A stretch of DNA of 51,182 nt from Thelephora terrestris (lineage: Eukaryota > Basidiomycota > Agaricomycetes > Thelephorales > Thelephoraceae), in the NCBI GenBank assembly GCA_015956445.1, contig WIUZ02000035.1, forward strand, positions 1 through 51,182. Reading direction: 5' to 3'. The position numbers were made by a program, and so were the translations under genes. Positions 24,204 to 35,221 of the stretch are shown here, one piece after another (the first letter of the stretch is position 1; every line of letters starts with the position of its first letter). The notes beneath the pieces were generated by a model that saw only the letters and a program-made list of their open reading frames with translations, did not search any database and had not been told where the DNA came from.

Positions 24204-27200
24204 CTACTCGAAAAATTCAAGAATGACAACTTCTGGTGGTTCACCATGCAAAAACCCCAAAAATCGTCCTTGCCAAACTCTCTCCGTCTGATCTGGCCGC
24301 CAATAGTGAGGTAGCCACAGAAGTCGCTTCTGGTTGGGGCTCAGTACCCACCCATCGTCCGCAACTTCGTAACCACGAGACGATTCCCAGGGCAGTACTC
24401 CCAATGGATAAACGTCTGACCCCAGGGGTTCCAACTTGATGAGTTGAGACTCGCTCTCCTCGTTGATTATCCACCCGGCCACGGACTTGGAGCTGCCAAC
24501 ACACCAGACGCTGCGTCCGTCTGAAGCGAAGTATGGAACCGACGCCAGGGCTGCTGTGGTACTTGCGAGATGCCCCCCGGTCCACATGTCGTGAATGTTC
24601 AGCTGGTGGGAAAAATTCGCGGTGTCTTTTATGATGGCGATATAGTCGAGATTAGGGGATATTGATGTGTTGGTGAAGGTGGAGGGCTTCTTCGGTTCCA
24701 ATCTCACCCAAGACACAGCACTTTGTTTTTTCGACCTTATCTTCGGAGAAGGCCGACTGAATGAAGTGTGGGGTAGATTGGATCGACAGATCTTTGTATG
24801 AAAGTCCTGTCTATGGCAGGCATTCAGTCGGCTGTGTAGGTTGCGTCACTGTCAGCTACCCTACATGGTCCAATGTCAAGAAGGTGCCGAGGCAGGAGCG
24901 CCCCACCTGATTGAGTCTGACCCCCCACACTGCACCCATCTCCTGTGGTCAAACGCATCAACGCGCTGACAGATAGGCGCTGCGTGGAATCCACTAGGAT
25001 ACATCCAAAAAGGGTAGTACATAAAGATCTCGAGGACGGTTAGGGCAGCGGGTAAGCCCTCTGATGAGCCCCTTCGCAAGGGCGAAACCCAAAGTCCGAA
25101 CGCCAGTGGGACATGAGACGGCGCTGGAGTACGAACGTTGTCGCAGTGGACGCTATCGGTAAGGTTCCCTGGCTGTTGACACAGAGCCCCTCGCAGGTAT
25201 GTCCAAGCAACTACCTTCTTCACATCCGGCGACAGCAACCATGCTCCCAGTAATCCTCAGAAACTAATCTCCATACCCACATCTCAACTAGTCGTGGATC
25301 ACCGGATCGAGGTCAGAATTACGACTTCCTTTTCCTCCGGCTGAACGATTGCCGCCAACGTTTTATCTGAGGAAAATGCCGGAAGGAAGTCGTACCGATC
25401 TTGAACAGGTCGATCTGTGATGGTGGAGGGGGTAAGTATGGAATCTCTGTTGCCCATAAAATAACTGATGGATCGCGAGCCGCGACGATTGATTCTCCGT
25501 TCGGGGAGAAAAGCAGGCCTGTGGGTTTACGCGTTCCCCCGAATGCAAGATTCTGATGAAGTGTGTAGCCAACTGGAGTCTCCTTCCAGACGAAAAGTTC
25601 TAGACGGGTTGCGCACGCAAAGAAGCGGCCATCGGAGGAGAAAGACAATCGAGAGAATTCGTCCTTGCCCGTAAAATCTAGAAGAAGCTTCGAATCCCGG
25701 ACGTCCCAGATCAAAACCTTCTTTGGGAGAGTGAAGGCGAGTCGGGAAAGAGTGGGAAGGAATAGATGGTTTTTTGAAAAGCGGATTTCGTCTGGGAGAC
25801 GTAAAGACTCGACCTTTGCTAACGTTTTCATCGAGCTGAACCCAATCTCCCATATGCTGATAGATCCCGGCTCCACAGTGGCGAATTGGATGTTTTCGTC
25901 ATGAGTCCAAATTGGAGGTATGATGTGGCCTACTGGATGTGTGTAAGAATATACGAGTGTCCAGGAGAGAAGATCGTAGGTGGCAATGGCGACAGTGGTG
26001 TCGCTAAGATTCCTACACGCGATTGCAACTATCCCTCCATCCATAGAATACGTGGAAGAGAATCCCCGGCAAGAAGAACCATCCCTCCGGCTGGTACCAG
26101 CCGGACCACCCGTGTGAAGGTCCCAACCTGTGAGTCCCCAATCACTGAATTGTGTTAACAAGCGGCAGTCCGGGGAGAAACTAAGCCACTTGTGTCGAGA
26201 TTTATCTTCCTGGGGGGACTGGAAAGTGTTGAGTTGCTTGAAAGTCGCCGCGTCCACGATGTCTATTTTCGTAGATCCGAACCCCGCGATGGCGATGAAC
26301 CTATTACACGGGGACCACGCAGCCACGTTGCGAAAATCTTGACAAGGGAAGGTCGCAAGAATTGGTTCCCACGAAAGTGATAGCCCATGCACGATCCTCG
26401 CCGTGGGACAGGCATATCGTTCGTACAGCTTGCGTATGATTGACTTTTGGGGTGATAATGGAAGTGCGGTGTGGTAAATATGGAGAGCGGACGTGCTGAT
26501 AGCTTCGAAGAATGTGACTACGAAACGGAGGTAGTCTCTGGCGAGGCTGGCGGCAAGGACCGGCGACGCCCAGATCTAGTTCGAGTAAGATTTTGAGAGA
26601 TGAATGGGAAATGAAACACAGCATACCTCCAGCAATGTTTCAGTCACTTTCAATGCGTCAACCGCTTCCCTTGCGGCACCAAGAACGCTGAGTGCTTCCA
26701 ACCAAAACAAAAACTTCTCTTCGAGGAACTGGCGGAGAGCAGGTATGATGTCGGGTGACTGTGTCGGTATCGTGGGGACGAGGTGCTTGTGCCACGACTG
26801 GCAGGCGTATTGCAAAGCTTGGTCAATGTGTTTTTCGGTTCTCTCCCTCAGGTCAACGACTTCCGAATTGGCGACCCCATGTGGGAGCTTGCAAATATTC
26901 TGCTCTAGTGTTTGGTTCATAATCTTGAGGCAGCCGGCAAGAAGTTCCGTATGATGATCTGGAGGGTAAACGCGAAACCTTGGATCGATGCACCGTGCGG
27001 GATCGAGGACGAAGTCTGAAAAGGACTCGTGGAAGGGTCGGACAGGGTGATTAACGTCCTCCCGTAGAACGAGGAGTGGATGCAATGATGATAGGATGCG
27101 GAATACGTGTTCGGTATCGAGGCTTAGGAGTGTAGCAATTGTGGTTGGGGAGAGGGGGTTTGTAGCCAGGATTGCCGCACCGAGAACAGCTTGAACCATG

Positions 27201-29377
27201 GGGTCGCCATCTGGGTCATCGTCACCGAAACCCGCCTGGAGGATCGTTACATAGAGCGAATCAAGTGTAGGGTAGGCCTTGAACTTGGCCTTCCCCTCGA
27301 ACCTGCTATCTAGTGATCGCAGAAGGCGATCTGACTGTTCCCTGGGATCGACGCCCTTCTGTTCAATAAACCTGACCATAGTCATAGCGTGGATAAATAG
27401 CCCTCCTGTGCGTTCGCAGAGCAGATCCAGTTGTTCTCCAGTCGGCCAGTCATCCAGTCCATGTCGACGGCCCTTGAGTTCGGAGATTCTGTGTTCAAAG
27501 AACAGCTTTATGTCGCCGTCGACCAGACCGGCCTCAACCTCGTGGAGGACAGACACGTCCACTGCTTTGACCAAGAGCGGGAGCCGGAAGCCTTCTTGAA
27601 TGCGGGGCTCGGGGCGACTGGTGACGAAGAACTTAACCTTGGGGATCTCGGCTGCAAGTTGGCCAAGAACAGCCAGGATTGCCGAAGTAGGTTCCTCGCC
27701 TTTGCATTCATCCAATCCGTCGATCAAAATGACGGTCGAAATGGAGGATTCGACGAGGGGTTGAACGATCAACTTGTTCATCTGATCATACAGTGACCCA
27801 TGAACAACTCCTGGATCAGATTGCACCAATGGGATGAACATCGACCGGAATTGCGAGAATTTTCGTGCGAGTTGAATCGCAAGAGTGGGGAAGATCAACA
27901 TTAGGTTGCTTCTGTCTTCGAAATCCCGCGAACAGAAGAAGGAAGCACCTAGTCGTCTGTTTGCGAACGTCCTCTCTGCAATCGTCTGTGCGATGGTGGT
28001 TTTCCCCGTCCCAGCGAGACCATTCAACCAGTAGACAGGGGACCTTTCAAAGTCACGTGTCCAGAGTTCAATCTCGGCCAAGATGTCTCCACGGGTTCCT
28101 CTGAGACAACCATTGTGGTCGCCATGTCGATATTCGGCCCGTCGTGCAGAGTAGAAACAGTCGAGAACGACCACTTCAGCTGAGGAGGGGATCGTGTCAG
28201 GTAAAACTCGTGAAAACACAGAAACAGAATGTGGTCCAACCTGGGTCCTATCAAGAGAGGTCATTTTTGTTGGCCCAGACACGAACGGGAACGCTCACCA
28301 GCGAATTGAGTGTTCGATTGTTAACCGCCGTTTGCCACGCCATCTGTATTCTTTGTTAACGTTGAAAAGAGCGCCCGATTGCGGACAAACCTGATAGCGG
28401 AAGACGGCCTCGTGTAGATCTTCGAGAAGTTTGAGAACATCTTGAATGTGATCAGTAAGCCGCTGCAACTCCAGGCTCTCGTACAACGGCCGCAGATTTC
28501 CCTCGATGCCTTGAAGTTCGCTGGAAAGGGGTTATTATGTACCAATGCAAATGCAGGAACGTGACGTACCGAAATAACTCATCCCGGCGCCTCTGATCTA
28601 CCAAATTGTCTGGACGTTTCGCAAAAAGTTGACCCAGCGAGGTTATACGTGAAAGGAGCACTTTGATCTTGTTTCTGACAGCGGCAGATCCCTGCAGAGT
28701 TGTTAGCCAAACAGGGATTTGGGATTGGCGGTCGCCGGCAAACCTCTTGGTTAATACAGTCGATGGAGAAACTCAGAAGGAGGGCTTCGAGAGAATCGAA
28801 TCCATTTGAAGCCTCTACTGTATCATTAGTGGGAAATACGGGAGCCCTCAGCGGCGTATTTGTGTGGTCTTGCTCCGTAACTGATGGCTATCAAGAGGGC
28901 ACGAGTGACACAATAATATTCATGCGTACCGATCGACGCCGCCCCCGGCTCCCCCTCCTCCTGACTTAAATTGCAGGTATCCTCTCCTGATGCACAAACG
29001 CACAGAGACCCTTGTGAAAAACTGCTGTGATGGTGGTGATTGAAACCTCTCACTTGTAAAGCTGTCCCCAACTTGTTCGGTATCGTCAATCGCAACAACA
29101 GGGGCCGAGGTTCCTGGTACGGAATAATCCTGAACTGTGCTTTCCCTTTCACAAAATACAATCCGTGAGGGCACAGAGTCCTTCTCATCTGGGATCGCGG
29201 CTCAATCACACTTATCTACCCCCAGCCGTGATGCTAAGGACGACTCAGCTCACCCTTCGAGGTAGTGTCCAGTTCTGCTCGGAAGCCGAGCGGACTGACG
29301 GCGATGTTGGTGAGGAGCCCAAACGAGAGGTTTCTTGCGGGGTGTTCCTGCGATTCCTTGGACTTTTTCTTGAACAT
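24204..29377 (-). pseudogene. NLR-2: tandem paralogue of NLR-1 with a broken WD region
   Basis: This is a tandem copy in the same orientation. The NACHT exon (about 28200 to 26640) is open, with GLAGTGKTT, FFCSRDFEDRSNL and VILIDGLDEC. Exons further 5' align with NLR-1: start MFKKKSKESQEHPARNLSF at 29377-29254 (ending in phase 1, as in NLR-1), then a segment ending SFSIDCINQE, then GSAAVRNKIKVL and one ending AVFRYQ. WD blades continue open from about 26560 to 25430. Near 25400 the frame shifts (DDFLLEFS in NLR-1 against a displaced YDFLPAFSS here). In the displaced frame a stop follows after ILTSIR. About 70 bp present in NLR-1 is replaced by roughly 430 bp of unrelated sequence. The last blade piece (24716-24204, ending GEPPEVVILEFFE) is open again. 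The WD half therefore cannot be read as one protein. A truncated NACHT product is still possible. Confidence 0.75.
24735..25165. mobile_element. Insertion inside the NLR-2 WD region
   Basis: Homology between NLR-1 and NLR-2 stops at about 24735 and resumes at about 25165. The sequence between has no counterpart in NLR-1. Near its left edge a 12-bp perfect inverted repeat, GCCGACTGAATG at 24752-24763 and its complement at 24821-24832, bounds an 81-bp potential hairpin. I could not define terminal repeats or a target duplication for the whole segment, nor any coding capacity I trust. A small non-autonomous element is one explanation; a rearrangement is another. Confidence 0.45.
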
Positions 29378-31774
29378 CAGCTCACACACACGGCACGGGC
29401 GTGCGGACGTCGGATGGCTCAGAGGACGGTGCGAAAGTGTGAAAGCGGTTGATTTAGTGTTGGCCGGCTCGACGCAAGAACTTTGCCTAGGGTTCGGTTT
29501 GTCAGTAGACGTAGAGGACACCGCAGAACCCCACTCACCGACGGGCTCGTATCGGGAGAACAATCAGACGGATCCCATCAATCCTTGGGTGACCGTGACG
29601 GAAGATAAATTCGTCAGCGTGACGTATGGACAGCGAAGGGGCGCGCTGGTTCATGGTGTTCCTTTAGGCCTAGCCAATTGAGTAAAGGCTGGTTGAACAT
29701 TTCAAGTTACAGGACGGGCGGTTTCAGTTTCCAATGTTCTTCGATGGTCGTCCATGCGGGCAGTCTGAACACCACATCGATCATCAGGATTTCATGCCAA
29801 CGAATTGATTGGTAGAATACATACCGGCGAATGCTACCCAGTGCAGCATTTGGCCCAGTACTTCCGGAGAAATAGATATTTGATAACGCAAACCAAAAGG
29901 CGTGCCCCATACCAACGGAAGCCAGGTACGTGAACGTGTATTCTATGCAACAGCTCGGGGCACCCAGAAGCTAATGCTACCTACGGGTTGGGGCACCCTC
30001 TCGGATGCGCACGATGGTAGAATCGAAAGTCTTCACGAAAATCGTGAGTCGTGATCGTCCTAGACGAAGGGTGGTTCCCGGTGATCGAGAGGTACGCTTG
30101 GGAACCCTCAAAGGCTCAACGCTGCAACGCCTGATTCCAAGAATGTGATTTTTGCATTCTGTTCTCAATCCTCTCCCGGTGGTAAAACAGTAGAATTTAT
30201 CCGTGGTGGTCCGTTCCCCAAACCTCGCGCACATCTAATAAGTGGTATAGAATATGTAACTAGCCCCAATCGGTCAGCCACCACTGCCCCGCACAGGGAG
30301 AATAGTACCAACGACGCTGGTAAGACCTTGAGTGCGGCTCTACCGAGTGAGTCGAGCTGCGGGTTGAGTCCAAACCGTGCGGCCTGGTCACTCAGGAGGC
30401 GGATTATTGATGAAGGCGAGGGCATGGATGGATAAAGAAGAACTGGGAGGACGTGGGTCAGTCGCTACGACGCGCTTACCAAGGGAGGTGCAGGCGTTGG
30501 AAATTCGGCGAATGATGCTGCTTCCTTTCAAGGTTCACGTTTAGCAGTGACTTTGATCCCAGGAAATGAGGGACCCTTGAGTCCATCAAAACAAACCCTT
30601 ATCGTGGTATGTCTTGGTATGTCTTTCATTCAACACCAGGCGACTTTCGAGAGCGCATCATCCTCCTACGACAAGATGCTTCAACCGATAAAGGAGGTGT
30701 TGAGTCTCGCGATGAGACGGGATCAAACACTCAGGCCTACAGCTCGACGGCTGGACCCTGGAATCGGTCTTCGATATTGACGCGTGACGTCAGATGGACA
30801 GCAAACGGGAATATTTGGGGATGCTTGTTTGGGTGCCGTAGGATCGCGCTTCCTCCATTACGCAGGATGGTAGAAACCGGATTTCACTTGTGATTCAGGA
30901 GCGCCTTTGCACGGTGTTTCGATGCGATACCTGGATAAAAGCGCGGCAGAAAGTCGACAGGGCGCACACGATGAACGTGGGATCAAAGTATTGTAGACCT
31001 TTGAACAGCGGTGGTCGAGCTTGTGTTGAAGTGTGATTTAGAGGGAAAAGTGATGGTGGTGGAGAGGGGGGCACGGCCTAAAAATGTACGCTTGATGTTT
31101 TTTCTAGTACAACGCAAGGGCAGAAGGGCGAAACTTACGCTCTGCTACGAACGGGATCAAAACAATAGGCGAGATCCAAGGCAACACAATGCCCAGTTTG
31201 ATCCTCCGCAAACCACACTCGCAGCACTGGGATGGAGCCTCGCGAGTATTCCTCCACATTATAGACAACGTGTACACTCACTCATAGTCGAGGAGTGCTT
31301 GCTTGAAGACTAACTGCGGCAAAACATGAGAAGTGATTCGTGGATTGCAGCGTCACTGTGGTATAGGTCAACGAGGTACGGCGCCGGTTCCTTCCGGGCT
31401 CATCCGGATAGGTCAACCAAACTAGCACTACGAACACGGCTTGCCAGCGACGCGACAGCCACATCTGGCCCTGCTCAAGAGAGCACGACACCGCGAACAG
31501 GGTTTGTGGGAGGCTGGAAAGTGGAGCGCCGCACGATGGCAGTGATGGAGCGTGGTCGAAACAGGTAAGTAGCCCTGGTACGAACTCCTACAAACGCCCT
31601 GCAATCTTCTCAATGGGCACACAGATTTATCCCGGAAGGGGGCTATCGCTTTCACAGCTTGTGTTTGCTCTGAACAAGGAACTGGATCTTGTGGTCCATT
31701 CTCCCTCGTGCGTTGCTAGTATCATTCTGGACTCTCCGCTGGACGCAACTCACTGATTCCTCCACAGCTTCACC
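29378..31774. other. Intergenic, with repeat copy and a possible gene relic
   Basis: This stretch lies between NLR-2 and the F-box/LRR gene. It contains repeat copy 2 (30165-30780). On the minus strand at about 29950-29707 a readable segment (YLASVGMGHAFWFALSN, then across a plausible intron LPAWTTIEEHW, then a stop) partly resembles the fourth membrane segment of the 7TM family (YLASVGMGILF) but lacks the intron found there. It may be a relic. A small 5' exon of the next gene may lie near 31540-31740. Nothing else is supported. Confidence 0.4.
30165..30780 (+). repeat. Dispersed intergenic repeat, copy 2 (matches 15230-15900)
   Basis: This stretch carries the same ordered blocks as 15230-15900: CCAAACCTCGCGCACATCTA near 30217, GCTCTACCGAGTGAG near 30337, CTTTCATTCAACACCAGGCG near 30622 and CTCGACGGCTGGACC near 30742. 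Substitutions and small indels are spread evenly and no shared reading frame is obvious. Confidence 0.6.
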
Positions 31775-33352
31775 TTGGACGCAATTTCCCAACTCGACCG
31801 GGATACCTCGGCAGCATTGACAACCATCCGCGAGTGGAGGAACTCATTGGTTCCCATCAACCGCATCCCGTTGGACATCCTTTCACTCATCCCTACCCAT
31901 CTCTCTTCCCAGGAAGACCGGTTCATCGCTACGTCCGTATGCCGCCATTGGCGCAAGACATTTCTTGAACATGGCGCACTATGGTCCAAACTGTTTCTCC
32001 ACAAGGGCAATGTCTACGTGGAGACCCTTCTCCGCCGTGTGAAAGGGTCTCCGCTGGATGTAATCGTCGATCGAAAAATTCCCACCGACACCACGATAAC
32101 ACTGCTTTCTCCCCGCATTCGACAAATCAAGTACCTCGAACTTAGGCAAAGCTCATGGGAAGCAATCACAAAGCTCTCTGAAATGGGTCTTGGACAACCT
32201 TTCCTCCGAACCCTCAAGATCGCCGTCGTCGAAAGACGCAACGGGTTTCGCCGGCCGGTGACGCCTCCCCCACACCCTTTCTTCAGCGATGCCGCAAACC
32301 TTGAGCAATTCTTCCTCGATTCTTGGAGTTACAAACGCCTGGAATACTTTGTCTTTCCGCGCCTCACCACGCTCACGCTATCTATGCATTGTACATACGA
32401 TTGCAACGCACCCGACCTGTTCGACTTTCTGAAGGCTTCGCCCATGCTGCGAACGGTCGAAATCAGGATCCAAGGAGGTAACAATCTGCAGGAACATTCT
32501 CGGGAACCAATCGTCGTCCTCCCCAATGTCGAGGTCTTCTCCTTGCACATGTTCCATGGTTGGGGCGTCTACTATATTGCAGCCCGTATCTCCTGTCCTT
32601 ACTCAAAGCACACATCGCTGACATACCAAATACCCGACTACGAACTGTTGCCCGGCATAGAAATATTCCCCACTTCTGTCACGTCGAACGTGATCGTTCG
32701 CCAGTACACGAGGAGTCCGGTCGAGGAAGTCACGTTGCGCGTGGAACCAATTATTGACCTCGCGATGGGACCGACTTTTGGCCCCTTGGTCGGATGCTCC
32801 CTTACTTTCCGATGCTCTGACACAGGTATCATCAAATTGGGTTTCCAGGTTCCTGGCATAGACCTACCCCAAACATTGCTTGAAGAGATAGGCTGCGAAG
32901 CCTTCTTACAGGCTTCTACGACTATCAGGGCTCACCCTCTACTGTGCCAGGTCAAGCATCTCCACATCGAATATAAGGCTATTACCCTGCAATCAAGACA
33001 ATTGCTGTCCATGGCGCAAGAGGTCGGGAGTCTCTTCAAGTCTCTAGGGCCATTGGACGGGCTGACCATTGATGGCTGCGATCTACACGTCGTATTCTTC
33101 GCCTCCCACCTCGAGCTTGGGGAGCTGGAGCAAACGATCGTGTTTCCGTCAATTAAGGAGCTTGCCATCTCACGCCTACCGACGGGACCCGACGCGGAAG
33201 CATGTATGGAAGCTATTGTGGACCTCGCAGAGTCGCAGCACGCGAAGGGTATACCCTTTGAGCGTGTGAAAATCCATGCAACGGCGTTTCCTGCGGAGAT
33301 TGTGGAGGTGTTGAGGCGATGGGTGGGTGCTGTGGATTGTTACGAGGATTAG
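31775..33352 (+). CDS. F-box protein with LRR-like C-terminal region
   Basis: One large open exon of about 525 codons ends with the stop at 33350-33352. The N-terminal part carries the standard basidiomycete F-box lead-in: a coiled stretch (AISQLDRDTSAALTTIREWR), then VPINRIPLDILSLIPTHL and FIATSVCRHWRKTFLEHGAL with WSKL. The rest has degenerate leucine-rich spacing (LRTLKIAVVE, LTTLTLSMH, PMLRTVEIRI, PSIKELAISRL). Such proteins pick substrates for SCF ubiquitin ligases. No ATG opens this frame near the F-box, and a good acceptor (CCTCCACAG) stands just before it at about 31768, so at least one 5' exon is missing from this model. A frame ending HSPS just upstream of a GTGCGT donor near 31720 would join in phase. 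The exact start is not resolved. Confidence 0.8.
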   Translation: MDAISQLDRDTSAALTTIREWRNSLVPINRIPLDILSLIPTHLSSQEDRFIATSVCRHWRKTFLEHGALWSKLFLHKGNVYVETLLRRVKGSPLDVIVDRKIPTDTTITLLSPRIRQIKYLELRQSSWEAITKLSEMGLGQPFLRTLKIAVVERRNGFRRPVTPPPHPFFSDAANLEQFFLDSWSYKRLEYFVFPRLTTLTLSMHCTYDCNAPDLFDFLKASPMLRTVEIRIQGGNNLQEHSREPIVVLPNVEVFSLHMFHGWGVYYIAARISCPYSKHTSLTYQIPDYELLPGIEIFPTSVTSNVIVRQYTRSPVEEVTLRVEPIIDLAMGPTFGPLVGCSLTFRCSDTGIIKLGFQVPGIDLPQTLLEEIGCEAFLQASTTIRAHPLLCQVKHLHIEYKAITLQSRQLLSMAQEVGSLFKSLGPLDGLTIDGCDLHVVFFASHLELGELEQTIVFPSIKELAISRLPTGPDAEACMEAIVDLAESQHAKGIPFERVKIHATAFPAEIVEVLRRWVGAVDCYED

Positions 33353-34484
33353 ACTGGAAGGATGATAGGAATTCTGCATGAGAAACCAAATATGCATATA
33401 GCATCGAGTATAGCACACACCTTTACGGGTACATCCGAAGAAGGTCATTGAGGCCTCGGTAGCTTCAAAATTGAAGATGATGCCCTTCATCGTACCCTAG
33501 TGCTCGTGAGGGAACGCATTGCCAAACAGAAGCTTGTAGTTGCAGAGCGCAAAGGCGCGCACACGCTGTTCTCCCTTCGACTGATCGACCCCCGCCGAAC
33601 AGTGCTCCATCGGAGACCCCCCGCTGGAGGAAACGGGATGAGACGCGACATTCGATCCATTTCCCACTTCTGCATCCACGACAAGGGGTCCCTTGGCGTC
33701 GAGCTCCTGCATACCAGTTGCTCACCGACACTCAACTTTGTTTCCGTTCCTCTTGGACGACTAGCCAGCTGACGGCTTTTTGATAAGCCCCACGTGAAAC
33801 TGAGCCGCGGGTTTCCAGCGTAGCCTCTCTTAGCCTCTCTTTCAGCTCCATCGTTTCCTCGTCACCTACGTCAAGAATCGCTGTTATGACCTTCCCTGGG
33901 CGCGCCCGCGTCAGGAGGTCCGCTGCCGTTGCCCTCAATCTCACCTACTCTTCTATCTCTTTTCGCTCAACGTCCCCCTCGCGACTGTGATGGCCTACGG
34001 CTCGTCCTGCGCGAGGGAACATTCGGAACGCCAGACTGCTCAAGCAGAATGGTCAACCTGAAGGCAGGCTTTGATATCCTTGAAACTTGCGACCTACACG
34101 CCGCCACCAATAATCTCCATTTCTTGGACCGTGTGGTTCCAGGCGTGCCAGCGCAGATACCCTTTCTAATCAATCCTTTGCGCAGACCTTCATCCCCACC
34201 TGTACCCACCACCGGGTCCGATGACCGCATATAACTGGACTCTGATCCGGTTTTGACTCGCTTGTGGATATTCGCCTCCTTCGCCCATGTCACGCTTTTC
34301 CTTTGCGGATAACTCTTCAGAGGGTGAGCCCTAACGCCGTTGGATGTGCACAGAGATCGGGGTATCACCGAAAACATGTTGTGGAAGCCCAGGCGGGCGG
34401 TTTGGCCTAGCGCCCATGTGCCACGAAGCTGCAAATTTAAAGCACCACTCTCGACGTACTACAGCCTTCAGGCTCCTTCTTCGA
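33353..34484. other. Intergenic; unassigned frames only
   Basis: No gene is recognised. Two frames have protein-like composition. One is minus 33944-33732, containing GKVITAILDVGDEETMELKE. The other is plus about 33990-34230, containing GTFGTPDCSSRMVNLKAGF. Neither has a domain I recognise or convincing splice partners. They could be remnants of an unannotated gene. Confidence 0.35.
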
Positions 34485-35221
34485 CTTTTGTGCTGACCCG
34501 TGGGGAAGCTCGAGAACGAACCGCTGGCGAACTGTATCATTACCACGAAGACCCGTCTAATCGTTCTAGAGTGAGCGTCGTTCGATCACGATTCAATGTA
34601 AGTTACGCTGAATGAATACTACGCTTACTGTCAGCTGATAGTCCCGCAGCAGGACCTCAACATATCTGAATTAGACGCCACAGTTGGGTGTGGAAACCTA
34701 ACACAGACACCTGTTATCACCCTGGAATCTGACGCTCAATGCAATCGTCCCCTGACTCTAGTCTCTTTAGCATTGTGCAGTTGGTTTTCCCTCAAGACCT
34801 TATCCCGCAGATAAGATGGCACTTACGTCAAAAGGTATTCACTGAAGCATGGATCACGTCCGAATCATCGGGACGTCATATTTTTTCTGTTCCTACTCAT
34901 ACACGTCCCGTGGCCCGAGCAATGCAGGGGATCAGATCCACGTGCCGGAATGCTCCAAACCCACACACAAGTCAAGCAATTAGAAGGCGCACAATGAACT
35001 GGATTCGCACTCGGTGAAGAGCGGGCGGTTTGGAAACACGCCGTCGTTCTATCCCCCGCATAGCCCATCCTCCTTTAATTGGACTCCAAGTACGCACCTG
35101 CAATCTGCCGATCCTATTCGCCTCCTCCTATAGATCCCCGAGATCTTCTCTCTTTATCTTGGTTTCTCTCTCCCGTCCGCCCTCCACTGGACCCCTTCCT
35201 ACAATTACACACACCCGAGTC
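34485..35221 (+). repeat. Segmental repeat, copy 1, leading into 7TM-B
   Basis: From about 34485 the sequence matches 50160 onward in the same orientation: the block around GATAGTCCCGCAGCAGG at 34640, CAATCGTCCCCTGACTCTAG at 34742, the block around CCGCAGATAAGATGGCACTT near 34806, and CCAAACCCACACACAAGTCA near 34957. The match continues through the leader and into the first exon of 7TM-B (copy of 7TM-F). Compared with the copy at 50 kb, this one lacks about 80 bp near 34690 and lacks the roughly 90-bp insertion at 50602-50691. Confidence 0.8.

Noticed and set aside
24752-24832. Inverted repeat as an RNA gene or terminator
   Set aside because: Arms of 12 bp with a 57-bp loop inside an insertion in a broken gene are better explained as part of a mobile segment; nothing supports a structured RNA.
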